Shown: positions 24,051-35,593 of the stretch, piece by piece
Layout: the number at the start of each line of letters is the position of its first letter
Numbering within the stretch: the stretch's first letter is position 1
Translations under genes and position numbers: made by a program
Origin: Macrobrachium rosenbergii
Lineage: Eukaryota > Arthropoda > Malacostraca > Decapoda > Palaemonidae
Reading direction: 5' to 3'
Assembly: GCF_040412425.1 (NCBI RefSeq)
Contig: NC_089755.1
Location: 53,405,298-53,469,297, forward strand
DNA: 64,000 nt
Notes under the pieces: generated by a model
Database searches by the model: none
What the model was told of the DNA's origin: nothing
What the model saw: only the letters and a program-made list of their open reading frames with translations

Positions 24051-27000
24051 CAAAAGTTGCAGGTGCTATTGATTACAGTTGTAAGTGCTTCCATCATATT
24101 ATGAGGTTAATACAACCAAGCAGGTAAAATCTTTTTCAGCCTCAATCCTTTGCAATAACTTCTGTCAGCAACTGTACGAGACAGAGGTGCTCTTGTTTCT
24201 ATACTGTTCTTCTTAATTGTTTGTCATACTTAGTTCACTGCCATATTTGATGTTTTTTATGATCATTCCAGTAAAATGCTATGTTGAGTGTAATTTTGTT
24301 AAACATTTAGCTTATGTTAGATAGTGTATTAGAAAGTGACTAACTGATGTATTGTTAAAATATTATTATTAACTGCCCATTAAGGTGCAAGCCATTTAAA
24401 TTACAGTTGGCTCTTATTGGTTAGTTGTCCATCATTCTTCATAAGTTATAAAATGCATTATCAATTTCCTCATAGAAATTTTCCGTAATCTCAGATGGCT
24501 TTCTTAAAAGCCTAATGTAGTTTTCCTTCTGCTTGCATTTTTTTCATTGCTTCTACTTTTACAAGAATTGCATCAGCTTGTTGTGCAGCTCAGTTGTTTC
24601 AGTGGCAGCTTTGATGAAACCAAAAAAAATATTAGTTTGATTCAGCGTGGTCAAACAGCCCTTGAAAGGCTTCCAGTGTCATTTGAGAGTTAAGACTGCA
24701 TGACCTGTACAAGCTTTAGGAAAGAGCACAATGCTGAAAATTATTGCAGCACATGAAACTTGATACAGTATTTTAACAAAGAGATGTAAGTCCACTGACC
24801 ATCACTGATTCTCTTGTATGTTTTGTGTTAACAAATACTGTTCTGTGCATCCCATAGATTCAGCTTATTGCAAGGTCCACTTTTATTTTATGTACGTTCA
24901 TAGCATTAGCCTTCATTTATCTTGATTTATGACAAGATCTGAAGTCTCATAACTTACAAAATTGAGTATTTGTATGATTTATTGTTGTTTATGGAGAAGT
25001 TTGAATATCTCTCACATCAATTTAGTTATTATTTTGCTTAGACAAGTTAACATTGTTTGATCTGAGTGTGAATGACAAGAAAATAGTATTACTGGGCAGT
25101 GGTGGTTGTGAGAAAGTACAAATTAATGGTGTTTATTAACCTGTAAGTGAATGAAATATTTGTTACTAGACAAAGCATCCCATTGCTTGTGTTTATTTTA
25201 TTAATGTCTTAAACAAAAATTCAGTCATTTTGTGTAATTTAACTTGATTGATTTTATTTATGTCTTGTATTTGTTTTCACATCTGTCAGTATTTTGTCCT
25301 TTACTTTAAACATGGTGAACATAGAAAATTAGGTCTGATGAAAACCTGGAAATTACAATGTAATGTAATATTAAAGAGTTGTGTGGCAAGACACTGCAAA
25401 TATAGATCTTAATAGAATGTATTATCAGAAATGCTTACATGAAAACTAGGGAGATGGAGTGCAGTTTGTAATCATGATTAACATTAACAATCTCAGGAAG
25501 GAAGTAGCTTTTACCCCTTAGAAAATCCAGCTCCCATCTTACCTTAAAATTTTACAGTCTTTTTATCTGTTGCACTGGTTAGATAGTGTGTTGTCTTAAC
25601 TTAAAAAGCTTAGTATGTAAGTTTTGGTCTTGTCTTGAAAGTTAGCAATTTCTGTAATGATTACTGAAAGAGTCTTTGAATTCTTACTATGGTTGATTAT
25701 TTGTATTTGTGCATTTAGTCTACCCTATTACTTTCTTCCTGTGAGTAATACCTTATTGTATTTCAGGTATATAAGGAAAGATAGGAGAGATAAATAATTA
25801 GTAATGGCGAATTCATTTTTAGAAGTGAATAATCTGGAGGTTATAAGCGTTGAAAGCAGTTTAATATTTAGCCCCATGTACTAGGTATTTTAATGGTTGT
25901 ACCAGTACATTATGTGAAAGCATTGTAGATTATACAGCTCTTGTTTGGAGACTGTTAGCACATATGAAAGCTACTCTGTATATTACAGAGCTGCATTTCA
26001 GTTCTCAACTACAAAGAACTAACATAAGTTCATGAAAAGAAAGTGGTGAGATATTAAAACATGTAAAGTGAAGTTGGAAAGTAAAAGCATCCTCTGCAAA
26101 TATAATTGGGATATGTGTTAAGTAGAAAGATTAGATTAGGTAATTTTAATCTGTATTGTAAGCTACTCGCTTACAAAAACTGATGGTTATATTTTGGATA
26201 ATCTTAATTGATAAGCTTGTATTTGAGATTACTTCTATTCTTTTTCTTATATTTTAGTATGTAAAATGTTGTGTATTCTATGTATATCATTGGCTTTTGG
26301 TCCACTTTGTGTGCATCACAGAAAAGATTTTCATCGTGAAAAGTGTTTTTACATGACGTGAAATGCAATGAAGAATTGGAATTATAAGAAAGTATCTTGT
26401 TATTCTCATAAATGCAATCATTTGGAGGGACAGAACATGAAATATACTGTAACTGAGCATTTTTTTAGCTTGGGTGGTACCAACAATTGATATGAATTAA
26501 GGCTTTGGCAAATATCAGCCAGTTCATTCATATTCAGAAAAAAGGGAAAAACTTTCCTCTGCTTGTACAGTATAACAAAGATGCTGGTATAGGTGCAATA
26601 ATTTTGTGAAAGCTAGGATAATCATGAATTCTATGTCCATTTATATTATAAGTATTGTACAGTATTCTGTCCACGCTTATTGTAGTTAATGTATGTTAGT
26701 TAATTCTAAAGAACAAATATTTTAAGTGGAAACAAAGAGCAAAAGTTTTATAAACTGTGACTGGGTAAAAGCATCTTGTATTGTGCAATAACTACAAAAT
26801 TATTTGATTCACACTACAGTACTGTATATAGTTAGTTCAGCAATTGTAAGACTTGAAGTTTCCTTATTGAACTAGTATTTGCCAGGATTGCATTTCATTT
26901 CTTTGATGTTTACAACTATTAGCAAGTCATATCTGAAATTTTTATATGGCTTCTGCTGTGTAGAGTCTGTAAGTTCAGCTTTTCATAGTATTATTGAAAT

Positions 27001-28895
27001 TAGCAAAAATTAGCGAGATGTTATGATTTGCTTTTTATGAAAGTGCTTATATTTGAATGTGAGGGGAATGTACATACATGCATATGTTAACCACTAGTTA
27101 TACACATGCATTATTCCTTGCTGTTTCAAAGTTTATGGAATTGTCCCCCTAAAATGTTAGAGTATGGAAATTGCACTAATCAATTTTCTTTCAGATTTTT
27201 ATTCGTCTTTTATGTAGTGTACAGATTATATTAGTCTAAAAATTTATAGCTAAATTTAATGCATTATGCTCACCTTATTAGATGTTGATTATGAATATAT
27301 TGGCATATTGTTTGATGTTATGTTTGATAAGAGAAACATTCAACTGGTTAAATGTTTCAAATATAGCTTAGTAGCAGCCACGGTTAACCAACAATGTTTA
27401 AATCTTTTTCTCGGGTTCTAAGATGTTGAATCCCAATTTGGGCATTTTTATAAATATCAGATGGCTGCTTTTGACTACATTTGATTTTTGCCAATTGAAA
27501 AGAAGGAATTATTGTATTGGTTATATCTAACTTTTTACAAAGAATCCTAGTTTAATGGCATATGTAGGCAGCTGCTGTAGATGCAGCCTCAGGTTTTCAT
27601 GTTCATATTTGTTACCATTTTATCAAGATGGATACAGACAGGATTTAGTTGAACCCCCGTTTTGTCATGGTGTCTGGAATTTCTGTTGCTAAAGGAGGAT
27701 GATTCTTTTTTTGTATGTAATATTGAGGATGGTCTTTTTTGCAGTATTTTGTTAACAATCAAATCCACTTCCATAAATTTACCAAAAGCATGTACCTCTG
27801 TGTAATAATCTAAAGTATTTGCTTACCTGATGGATGTGTACAAATCATGTTTTGTACATTTAGTAAGTACTGAAATGTGTACTTCATTATTTTTAAACAA
27901 ATTGTGTAGTGAATCTCAGAAATTCACAATATACTTTAATGTTTTATGATATGTGAATGAGCTGTTCCATATGAATAATTAACCTAGACCTGCTATATTA
28001 CTATGAAGTTGTTCCATTATAGTTGGGCTGAAAGTTAGTGGTCTCTCTTCCATAGGAGACAAAACATCATTTGGATACAAGTGAATTTTTGGTTTGTTGT
28101 AGATGTGTCAACTAATTAAAATTTTAATGTGATTTGCTATCCTTTTATTTAACTTTGTGTTCAGTTATATGTAATGGTTTTTACAATAGTATTAATGTTG
28201 AACTTTCTGATCAACTGGCAATTGCACTACACTTTTTTTTTTTTAAACTAGATCTGGTTAACCTCCAGATTACTAACTCCTTGCCATTGAGGAGAGGGCT
28301 TCATAGAGCAACTACTTTGATCAGTTCATAAACTTGAGTAGGTTTCATAAAGCAATACCAAGATCACCTCATAGCTCGGCACCAAGGAGTTGTTCTAGAC
28401 TAATTAGATGGACTTTCTTAACTTTTCCCACTCCAGTTGTTTTGATTTGGTAGTCCAGTTAAACTCCCTAGTAATAATATGTCAGGTCTAACCCTCTTTT
28501 GACAGCACAACTGTGTACTTGAACATGGTTTAGATTACATACTCTTAAAATATGAAGGAGTGTGGAGTTGGACAGCATTCCTCTCTACCCACAGACTGGA
28601 ATGCTTGAGAAGGTTAAACAATGGCAAACATTAATGGAATTACATAGGGACAGTATTTGGTGCCTTTCTTCGCCAGCTGTGAGTCCATCAAATAAATGCT
28701 GAAAATAATCAATACAAATGAAGAAATGCACCTTGATAAGTCAGACATGATTTTGATCTGTAATACACCTGTAAGAGAATAACTTCCTTACATCAATATT
28801 TCCTCCTGCTAATGTTAATAAAATATTTTAAAGGTATTAACTATTTTAAATGTAATTGTGAGGAAGTTGAGAGAGCTTTTTACTATCAAAGGCCA

Positions 28896-28901
28896 TTTAT
28901 T
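28896..28901 (-). terminator. Candidate polyadenylation signal of mRpL23
   Basis: AATAAA on the minus strand, about 325 nt past the TAA stop of mRpL23. Position and spacing are plausible; the motif is common in AT-rich DNA, so only moderate confidence. Confidence 0.4.
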
Positions 28902-29224
28902 CGTGAGAATGTAAAAAACATTCAAAACAATAATCTATATAATACAGTACAATATGTACACAATGCATAGCAAAAATCAATACAGAAACCTTTAGAAAGT
29001 ACTGTATGGCCAATATTTTTAACCTAAAAAATATTGGATTATTATTTAACAATTAGCACACTACAAGTTAAAACACTTAATAATGTACATATATAAATAA
29101 AAGTGGAAATGATTTTTCAATCACAGACCTTGTCCACAAATTTAATCAAAACATGATATTACATCTCAGCTCCCTTAGACACATGCTCAATATGTATTAA
29201 CTTACGGCTGGGTAAGATGAATCT

Positions 29225-32200
29225 TTACAATCCTAGCCATGTTGGAACACCTTTTCGATGTTGGTTTTTCTTAGCCAGTTGATTCCATTCTTTCTTTAAA
29301 ACTTCCAGTTGTTCCTGTTGCTTTTTAATCTCGGCATCTTTCTCCTCTGGGAATAAATCTGGAAACTCAAATGTTTCTCCTTTCGGCTGTTATAAGAAAA
29401 ATAAATTGCACTACTTCAATAAATAATACAGAAATACCAGAGGAGTATTTGTTATTTACATACTATAACAGAAATCTCCTCCAAACATGCTCTGGCTACT
29501 ATACAAGTCATTATCCTATATGCATCTCTCAAGAAATCCTCAAAATAATAAATCTATTCAAACTCTTGAATAATCCATAAGTAATAATCACAATAATTTA
29601 TTTATAACTAACTATTGAAAGCTTATTCTATGAAAAAGGTAAACAAGCATTTATAAAGCATCTACAATTTATTTCATAAACCTATTTTTATTTTAGCAAA
29701 TTTGTGCATCTGTGGAAAGACAGAAAAGTACCAAAGCACTTTGCTGCTACGGAATGAGACCTGGCTCTCCCAGTTTCTTACGATCCCCAGGCTGTGACAA
29801 AAGTGTAGGTGATCTCTGTTCTGGAGTAACTATGACTGAACAACCAGCTGACTAGGTAATGCAGCACACAGATACCAAACAAATGGGTCCATTCACCAGG
29901 TCAAAGCACAGAGCTCAGACTGAAAGATGGTTCCTCTGTAGATCAAGTTGTGGTACTTCCTGGGTCCTACACCAACTGCTCGAGTGCCAGTTTACAGGAC
30001 TGGCACACTATCAGTGCAGCCAGTAACAGCTGGCACGGGCCGAGGGAAGCCAGTACACAGAAAAGTGGATTGCTCCAGTCTCTGACAAACATGATTCTTT
30101 GGGATCATGTTCGATGCTGTGTAGCATGTAGCAAAATTGTCCATGTAAATATTATTTTTGATTCTGAATGATAGTTGGCTACTAATGTCATTTCTTTCTT
30201 CCTTTAAATCTTCAGCCAACAGACTATAAACCCAAGAGGGCCCCAAATGAAAATCAGCCTCAGCCTGTAGCGAGAGACAAATTATAAGAAAAGGTGATAA
30301 ATGAATAAATATGAGGGAATAGAAAATAAAACTGATGCCCCTGAATTCAGGAGACATCAGTGCAGAGCAGGAAGGAACTTGCTCCTTGCTTAACATTTGG
30401 AGAGCAGAAGATTCCACAACTACACTAAGTAAACTATTCCACATTTTAGCTGTAGCCAAAATAAAAACTATTAGCAAACTGAGCAGTCTTAAACTTGATA
30501 CTAGAAAACAACACACTGTTTGCAGCAACAGCGTCATCACAAAACATTTGAAAACATTAATGCAATATATAAACTTTTCGAGAAGCAGAGGGTGCAATAT
30601 TATGCATGTGCTTCTCAAAAGTAAACCTATCAAAAAGTTACACCTAAAATCGAGTCACTGACGTACCATTTGAATTTAAATCAGGATGCAAGAGTGTTCT
30701 GGATCGACTAATTATCGTACTTTGAGTTTTAGAAGGGTTAAGCTTCATGCCCCAAAGCCTACTCCACTCATGAATATGTGCCAGATCTCTATTCAACATC
30801 TTTGGTCTTTGTTTTTCTACATTAAAAAACAATCTGGAAAACAAACCCTGAAAACACAAATACCTGTACACATCTGAAAAGTTCAATGGAAGGAAAAAGA
30901 AAGCGAAGCAAATGCCTTTTCTTCAAAATGGTCAAAGATAAATCATTTGGAGACAACAAGTGAGTGAGAGATATTACGCCACTCACCAACTGTAACCATC
31001 AATTAACTTTGTTACTATGCTCAACGACTATCTCCCAGCTTGCACTGAAGAATACACCCTACATTAAAGGCAATGGTTTGTATCTTCATAGAAACAAATG
31101 AATGTATCTTTGAAGTGAAGAGTGCTCATCCCACACTGTTTGCATTCACAAAGTTTTCATACTTATCAGGTAGAATGGGGTTATCCTGGAAAAAGGGTGT
31201 CTTGCCAATCTTCTACTTATTACTTTTCCCATCTAACCATCTATTTTGCATTTGGTTTATCCACCTAACTCGGTGTTAAAGCTTTGGTAGAAGTAATTCA
31301 AATGAACTAAAACTGACTTGTCTATAAGCATGCAAAAAGAATGTACTCACCAGAGTAACAAAAGCTAATTTGTAGTCATCATCTTTGACGATGTATCCTC
31401 CAACAGTGCTTCGTTTAGTCTTACCTGAAAAAGTAACGTAATAATACAATAATTTAAGATAAAAAGTTATCAATGTGCAACACTGTTACAGAACAAAAAA
31501 TAGAGATTCATATTTTACTATATTTAAAAGAACTACTGTACTGATAAGGCCACAAGGCAAAATGATTGGCCTGTATGCACTACAAGAAAAATACTGAAAG
31601 CATCATACTGTACAAAGCTCTATCACTGTACACCAATTTTATATTTACTACCACATTTGTATTAAACGGAATTGCTAAGCAACTGACATTAAATTTGCTG
31701 ATTACTTTATACTGTAATTGAAAAAGTTATGTGCCTTGGTTTCAACAGCAAACATAAATTAGTAGGCATTTACCAATAAAAAAAAAATTTACAAAACCAG
31801 GTCTACAAGAATAACTCACCCATCTTGTTATACGTTACCACACTATCGACAGGAACTTTATAAATTTTTTCCAGGTAATTTTTAATATCAAATTTGCTCA
31901 TTTCTGTTGAAACAATAAAATTAACAACATTTGGTGGTTGTGGTACCTCTGGTTTAACCAGTTTCATGAAGAAATTCGGCAGAAAAACCCTCAACTGAGG
32001 ATTTCCTTTGGAATACCTCGGGTACCTGGGTGTGGAAAGAAAGTATTCTTTAATAACTTCCCTACAGTGCAGAAATAATTTTGAGTGACCATTAAGAACA
32101 GTATACATGACTCAACTTTCAAAAAAAGAACATAAACTCAGCTTTTTTACAAGAAACATTTTTACAGTAATTTGTATTTTTCCTAGGTATACAAACTAGA

Positions 32201-35154
32201 GTCTTATTTAAGCATATCAGTTAACTGGTGGTTAAGGGGGTGAGTGGTAGAATACCCCTCGCTTATTGACTTCACCTAGTAATCTTTCCTTTGGCCTCTA
32301 ACCTCAGATAAAGCAAGGCGGCTGTGCTAGGCACGTTAATAAAAAGGCTTTGGAATACAGTACCAAGGAAAAATACAAATTACTTCAAATATTTCTCATT
32401 CATTCCAACAGAAATACAAACCATCACCTTTTATACAAGAGACTCGGAGCACTTCTTCACATGCGGTTGGCTCCATAAACAGACTAAAGTTGAGAAAACC
32501 CACCAGAGGGTATTACACAACACTCATGACAAGGACTACTATTTTGGTTGCATAATTGTTTCCTGAAGGAAATGCACAACGTATGAGTGTCAATCTCTTT
32601 ACAGGATATGAACTTGCTAAAGGGTTTGTTCATCCCTGGACAATGTCTCAGCCATGAGCAGCAGCTTCCTTTCTTTCATGGGAGCAGGCTCATGTGTCTG
32701 ATGGGTTTGATCCATAACAATACAAACACACAGTCAATACAAAAGGTAAAGGAATACTCAAAACAATAAAGACAGAATGAACGGTAAAGTTGGGGAGGGA
32801 ACCAAGTAAGAAGTCAGTACTTGACAGTGACTGGATGCAAAGTGGAGTGCAGCCCAACAGGTGGGTGGGGGCTTTCCTCATTTTTCAGTGGATACATAAT
32901 TTGTCACAATGTCAATAAGTTTGAATGGCTGTTTCCACCATGGGCCTGAAGCAAAATCCCTCTGTAAAGAACAAAGGATTGTGTTTGTTTTGGAAGAAAT
33001 ACATAAGTACGAAAGTCACGATCACATCTTTCACAAATTTAATGTTTCCAAAATTTTTTCCTGATGAATGCCATTACATACTTGATTTTTTTTCTTTTTT
33101 TATGTTAACACACTCACAAGAGTGGAACTCCCAACTGGATTTGGTTTGTCAGAGTGCATCATGGGTATGGATGGATTATGTACATGGAAAGTCATCTTAT
33201 TTTCACCCGAACAGTGAGTATGTGGGAAAATATTGAATTGTGACAAGTTGTTTTGTTATAAATTTGGGTAGAATGCCTAGTAGGAGGTCACAAATTACCT
33301 GGGGGTACAGGGGGAAAAAAAGCCACCCTGCCCAGGTTAGGACACAGCGTCCAAGGTTAGGTTAGGTTAGGTAAAGGTAAGTCTGGTTAGGTTATATTCC
33401 TTCCGAAACGCCCACTACAAACATACAGTTTGACAACCAGCAAGCTGCCTTCAACATCTAGGGAAGATCCTGATTAGTATGAAGACATCAATCCTTCCGA
33501 TACTTACAATTCATATTAAGGTAAGTTTAAGGAATGCCCTCAAACTAATATCATGCCCTTGGGTATGGACCTGGTGCCTTAAACTATGTTAGGTTTGGTG
33601 GTGGGTTCCAGCGCTTGGTCTTCAAGACCTAAATTTCAAAATCAGTCAATCTAAGGTAAGGTGAAGACCAAAAGGACAGGTTAGGTGGGGGAAGACCTCT
33701 TTCACCCCAAAGGTCAAGTTGGGTTGGAAGTCTAGCAAGGACCTGGCTAATTAACTATGCAGCCCCTAGGACAGGTTAGATTTGGGGGTCTTGGTAAGGA
33801 TACAGCATCCTAGGTTAGGTTAGCTGGGGGGGCAAAGGGCACTCTCAGCCATGTAAGAATACAGCCCCCCCTAATTTAGGTTAGGTTAGGAAAAATCAGT
33901 CCCTGTATTTTAATAATTTAGTTTTTTATCAAAGAAAAAATAATTATCAGAATACATAAAAAAATTGTACATTTTCAAGTCCAAAATGCAGTAATGGTTT
34001 AAATTAAAATCTGGTAATTCTAAGCCGGCTGCCCGCTGTGAGCTAGACTCTGGCAATTGGCGTTTTTCTATGTTATTTTACTTGCTTTGCAAGAATTTAA
34101 AGTAATATTTTATCGGCCGGTTGTAACTAAACCGTAATTGACCTTTGAAGACTGCACGACTTGAATTACCTAACGCAGGGTAGGTCTAAGCCGGCATTCC
34201 GCGGCAAGCCCGCCCCCCCACCTACATAGCTAATATGGCAAAATTGTAACCAGTAAACAGCGTTAGGGTATGTTACGTTGGTAAAAAGTAAGTAAGTATA
34301 CCTTAGTTTTACCAGACCACTGAGCTGATTAACAGCTCTCCTAGGGCTGGCCCGGATTAGACTTATTTTTACGGGCTAAGAACCAATTGGTTACTTAGCA
34401 ACGGGACCTACAGCTTATTGTGAATCCGAACCACATTATAGCGAGAAATGAATTTCTATCACCAGAAATACATTCCTCTAACTCTTCATCAGCCGCCGCT
34501 GAATTGAACTCCGGTTCAAGATATTTTAACGAATTGTTGGTACTTTTAGGGAGTTTACTGGTTACAATTTTGCCGTATTAGCTATGGAGGGGGTGGGGGC
34601 TTGCTGCGGAATGCCGGCTTAGACCTACCCAGCGTTAGGCGATTCAAGTCGCGTAGTCTTCAAAGGTCAATGACAGCTTAGTTACAGCCGGCAGACAAAA
34701 TATTACTTTAAATTCCTGTAAAGGAAGTAAAATAACATAGTCAACTGCTAAAGCCGGCTTAGAATTCTTCTTCCTAAAATTAACGGTACGCTCTCAATAA
34801 TTTAAGCAGGATAGGCCTACTTTTGATAAACCTTGGCTAGGCTAACCATTCTTACTTTAGATAGGTCAGATAGCCTACGGCTACCTTTACTAGTTAGGTA
34901 ATTATACAGAAGAGTTCCGCAAGGATATATAGTTTATTATTAATAAAAGCATTTTATAATACAAAAAGATTTTATAGGCCTAATGCAGTACCGGTGGGAT
35001 AGGCCTATTGACAATTTGAGCAATTTACCGTCTTTTGTTTCTATCTTCGCGTCAATTTCAGATTAGTTTTTACTACATATGGCGTTCACGGACATTTAAT
35101 GAAGAGTTACGTAAGAATTAAAACAATTTGAGATACGTACCATCTAGTGGACAT
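29225..35154 (-). CDS. mRpL23: Mitochondrial ribosomal protein L23 (uL23m), 4 coding exons, 151 aa
   Basis: Component of the large subunit of the mitochondrial ribosome; bacterial uL23 sits at the peptide exit tunnel. Minus-strand coding exons: 35154-35141 (14 nt), 32025-31820, 31424-31351, 29386-29225. All introns are GT-AG and the phases match. The protein begins MSTRWYPRYSKGNPQLRVF, typical of insect mRpL23, and continues FMKLVKP, NYLEKIYKVPVDSV, DDDYKLAFVTL, FEFPDLFPE and ends GVPTWLGL, matching human MRPL23 (153 aa, ending GVPSWFGL). A charged helix KKQQEQLEVLKKEWNQLAKK precedes the C terminus. The first intron is about 3.1 kb and the third about 2 kb; both are loaded with repeats. A mitochondrial targeting peptide is not obvious, as is usual for this family. 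Confidence 0.95.
30180..30870 (-). pseudogene. Non-LTR retrotransposon (LINE) relic, reverse-transcriptase 3' part
   Basis: The minus strand keeps fragments of a LINE reverse transcriptase in several frames: LNRDLAHIHEWSRLWGMKLN and PSKTQSTIISRSR (the segment after the catalytic site in jockey/CR1-like elements), then DSILGVTF, FEKHMHNIAPSASRKVYIL and MWNSLLSVVVESSALQ near the C terminus, and a trailing AEADFHLGPSWVYSLLAEDL. Frameshifts and stops separate them, so the copy is dead. It lies in the last intron of mRpL23 in the same orientation as the gene. Confidence 0.8.
32169..32340. repeat. Fragment of a repeat family starting ATTTGTATTTTTCCTAGGTA
   Basis: The 22-bp string beginning here recurs at 51467-51488 in a MED14 intron. 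It resembles the edge of a repeat I recall as widespread in decapods. The following 150 bp (GGTGGTTAAGGGGG, AATACCCCTCGC) seem to belong to it; the right edge is uncertain. Confidence 0.45.
33270..33920 (+). repeat. Repeat block rich in TTAGG telomere-like arrays
   Basis: GGTTA units recur many times (four in tandem at about 33354-33373; others near 33388, 33583, 33767, 33816 and 33882) with G-rich linkers such as CAGGGGGAAAAAAAGCC. TTAGG is the arthropod telomere unit. The block is much more G-rich than the neighbouring intron. A similar CCTAGGTTAGGTTAGGTT motif occurs at about 55482-55500. Confidence 0.65.
34016..34766. mobile_element. Foldback-type element with long imperfect inverted arms
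   Basis: The left arm 34016-34258 and right arm 34553-34766 are reverse complements over more than 200 bp with only scattered differences. Shared landmarks: AATTCTAAGCCGGC at the outer ends, ATGTTATTTTACTT, GACCTTTGAAGACT, GGTAGGTCTAAGCCGGCATT and AAAATTGTAACCAGTAAAC at the inner ends. The arms are far richer in GC than the host intron. There is no open frame for a transposase. The centre holds a different repeat. It lies in the first intron of mRpL23. Confidence 0.88.
34300..34545. mobile_element. SINE-like interspersed repeat nested in the foldback element
   Basis: The segment with GACCACTGAGCTGATTAACA, CTAAGAACCAATTGGTTACT, ACGGGACCTACAGCTTATTG and ATGAATTTCTATCACCAGAA resembles a repeat I recall as abundant in decapod genomes. 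It is preceded by a short AAGTAAGTAAGTATA microsatellite. On the minus strand AGCTCAGTGGT and GTTCAATTC resemble tRNA promoter boxes, but their order does not form a clear tRNA head. Family name not assigned. Confidence 0.55.
35141..35154 (-). CDS. mRpL23: mRpL23 first coding exon (14 nt of coding sequence)
   Basis: On the minus strand ATGTCCACTAGATG is followed directly by the consensus donor GTACGT. Its last two bases join the first base of the next exon to give TGG, producing MSTRWYPRY, which fits the insect orthologues well. Automatic gene finders often miss such a short start exon and would begin the gene at a false Met in the second exon. Confidence 0.88.
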
Positions 35155-35179
35155 ACTTGTTCACCTTATTAAAGATACA

Positions 35180-35593
35180 TTAACGTAAGATACACCAAGA
35201 TGAGTAGTAGTAGTAGTTAGTTGTTGTGGGACTGTGCCTTTGAAACGGCTCCCTCGCTCGTTCTATCTGTGTTTTTGGTCGTGCTTGTTTAAGTACATTA
35301 CTTTATACTGTGTACTGTAACACCTTATGTTTTATTTTAAATACTTAAAGATTTGGTTGTGCTTGTTTAAGATATATTACTTATAATTAACGTAAGATAC
35401 ACCAAGATGAGTAGTAGTAGTAGTAGTAGTTGTTGTGGGACTGTGCCTTTGAAACGGCTCCCTCGCTCGTTCTATCTGTGTTTTTGGTCGTGCTTGTTTA
35501 AGTACATTACTTTATACTGTGTACTGTAACACCTTATGTTTATTTTAAATACTTAAAGATTTGGTTGTGCTTGTTTAAGTATATTACTTATAA
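35180..35593. repeat. 207-bp tandem duplication at the 5' end of mRpL23
   Basis: Two copies, from about 35180 and from about 35387, share TTAACGTAAGATACACC, a (GTA)n tract, a GC-richer segment GAAACGGCTCCCTCGCTCG, and TGTGCTTGTTTAAG. They differ mainly in the number of GTA units and a few bases, so the duplication is recent. The first copy begins 26 bp upstream of the mRpL23 ATG, so the array probably covers its promoter or leader (inference). Confidence 0.9.

Larger units (their letters stand above)
18908..28895. other. ZMYND11 3' flank and convergent intergenic region
   Basis: About 10 kb of AT-rich DNA between the two stop codons of ZMYND11 and mRpL23. It must hold the ZMYND11 3' UTR; AATAAA occurs at about 22355 and 22484 but I cannot choose a site. 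Apart from the 20.96-22.28 kb candidate transposon, a 35-bp duplication and a poly(T) tract, I see no gene or clear repeat. Confidence 0.6.

Noticed and set aside
29992..30633. 213-codon minus-strand frame as a possible host gene
   Set aside because: It covers the dead LINE relic; recognisable reverse-transcriptase pieces lie in different frames within it and it includes no start with supporting context.
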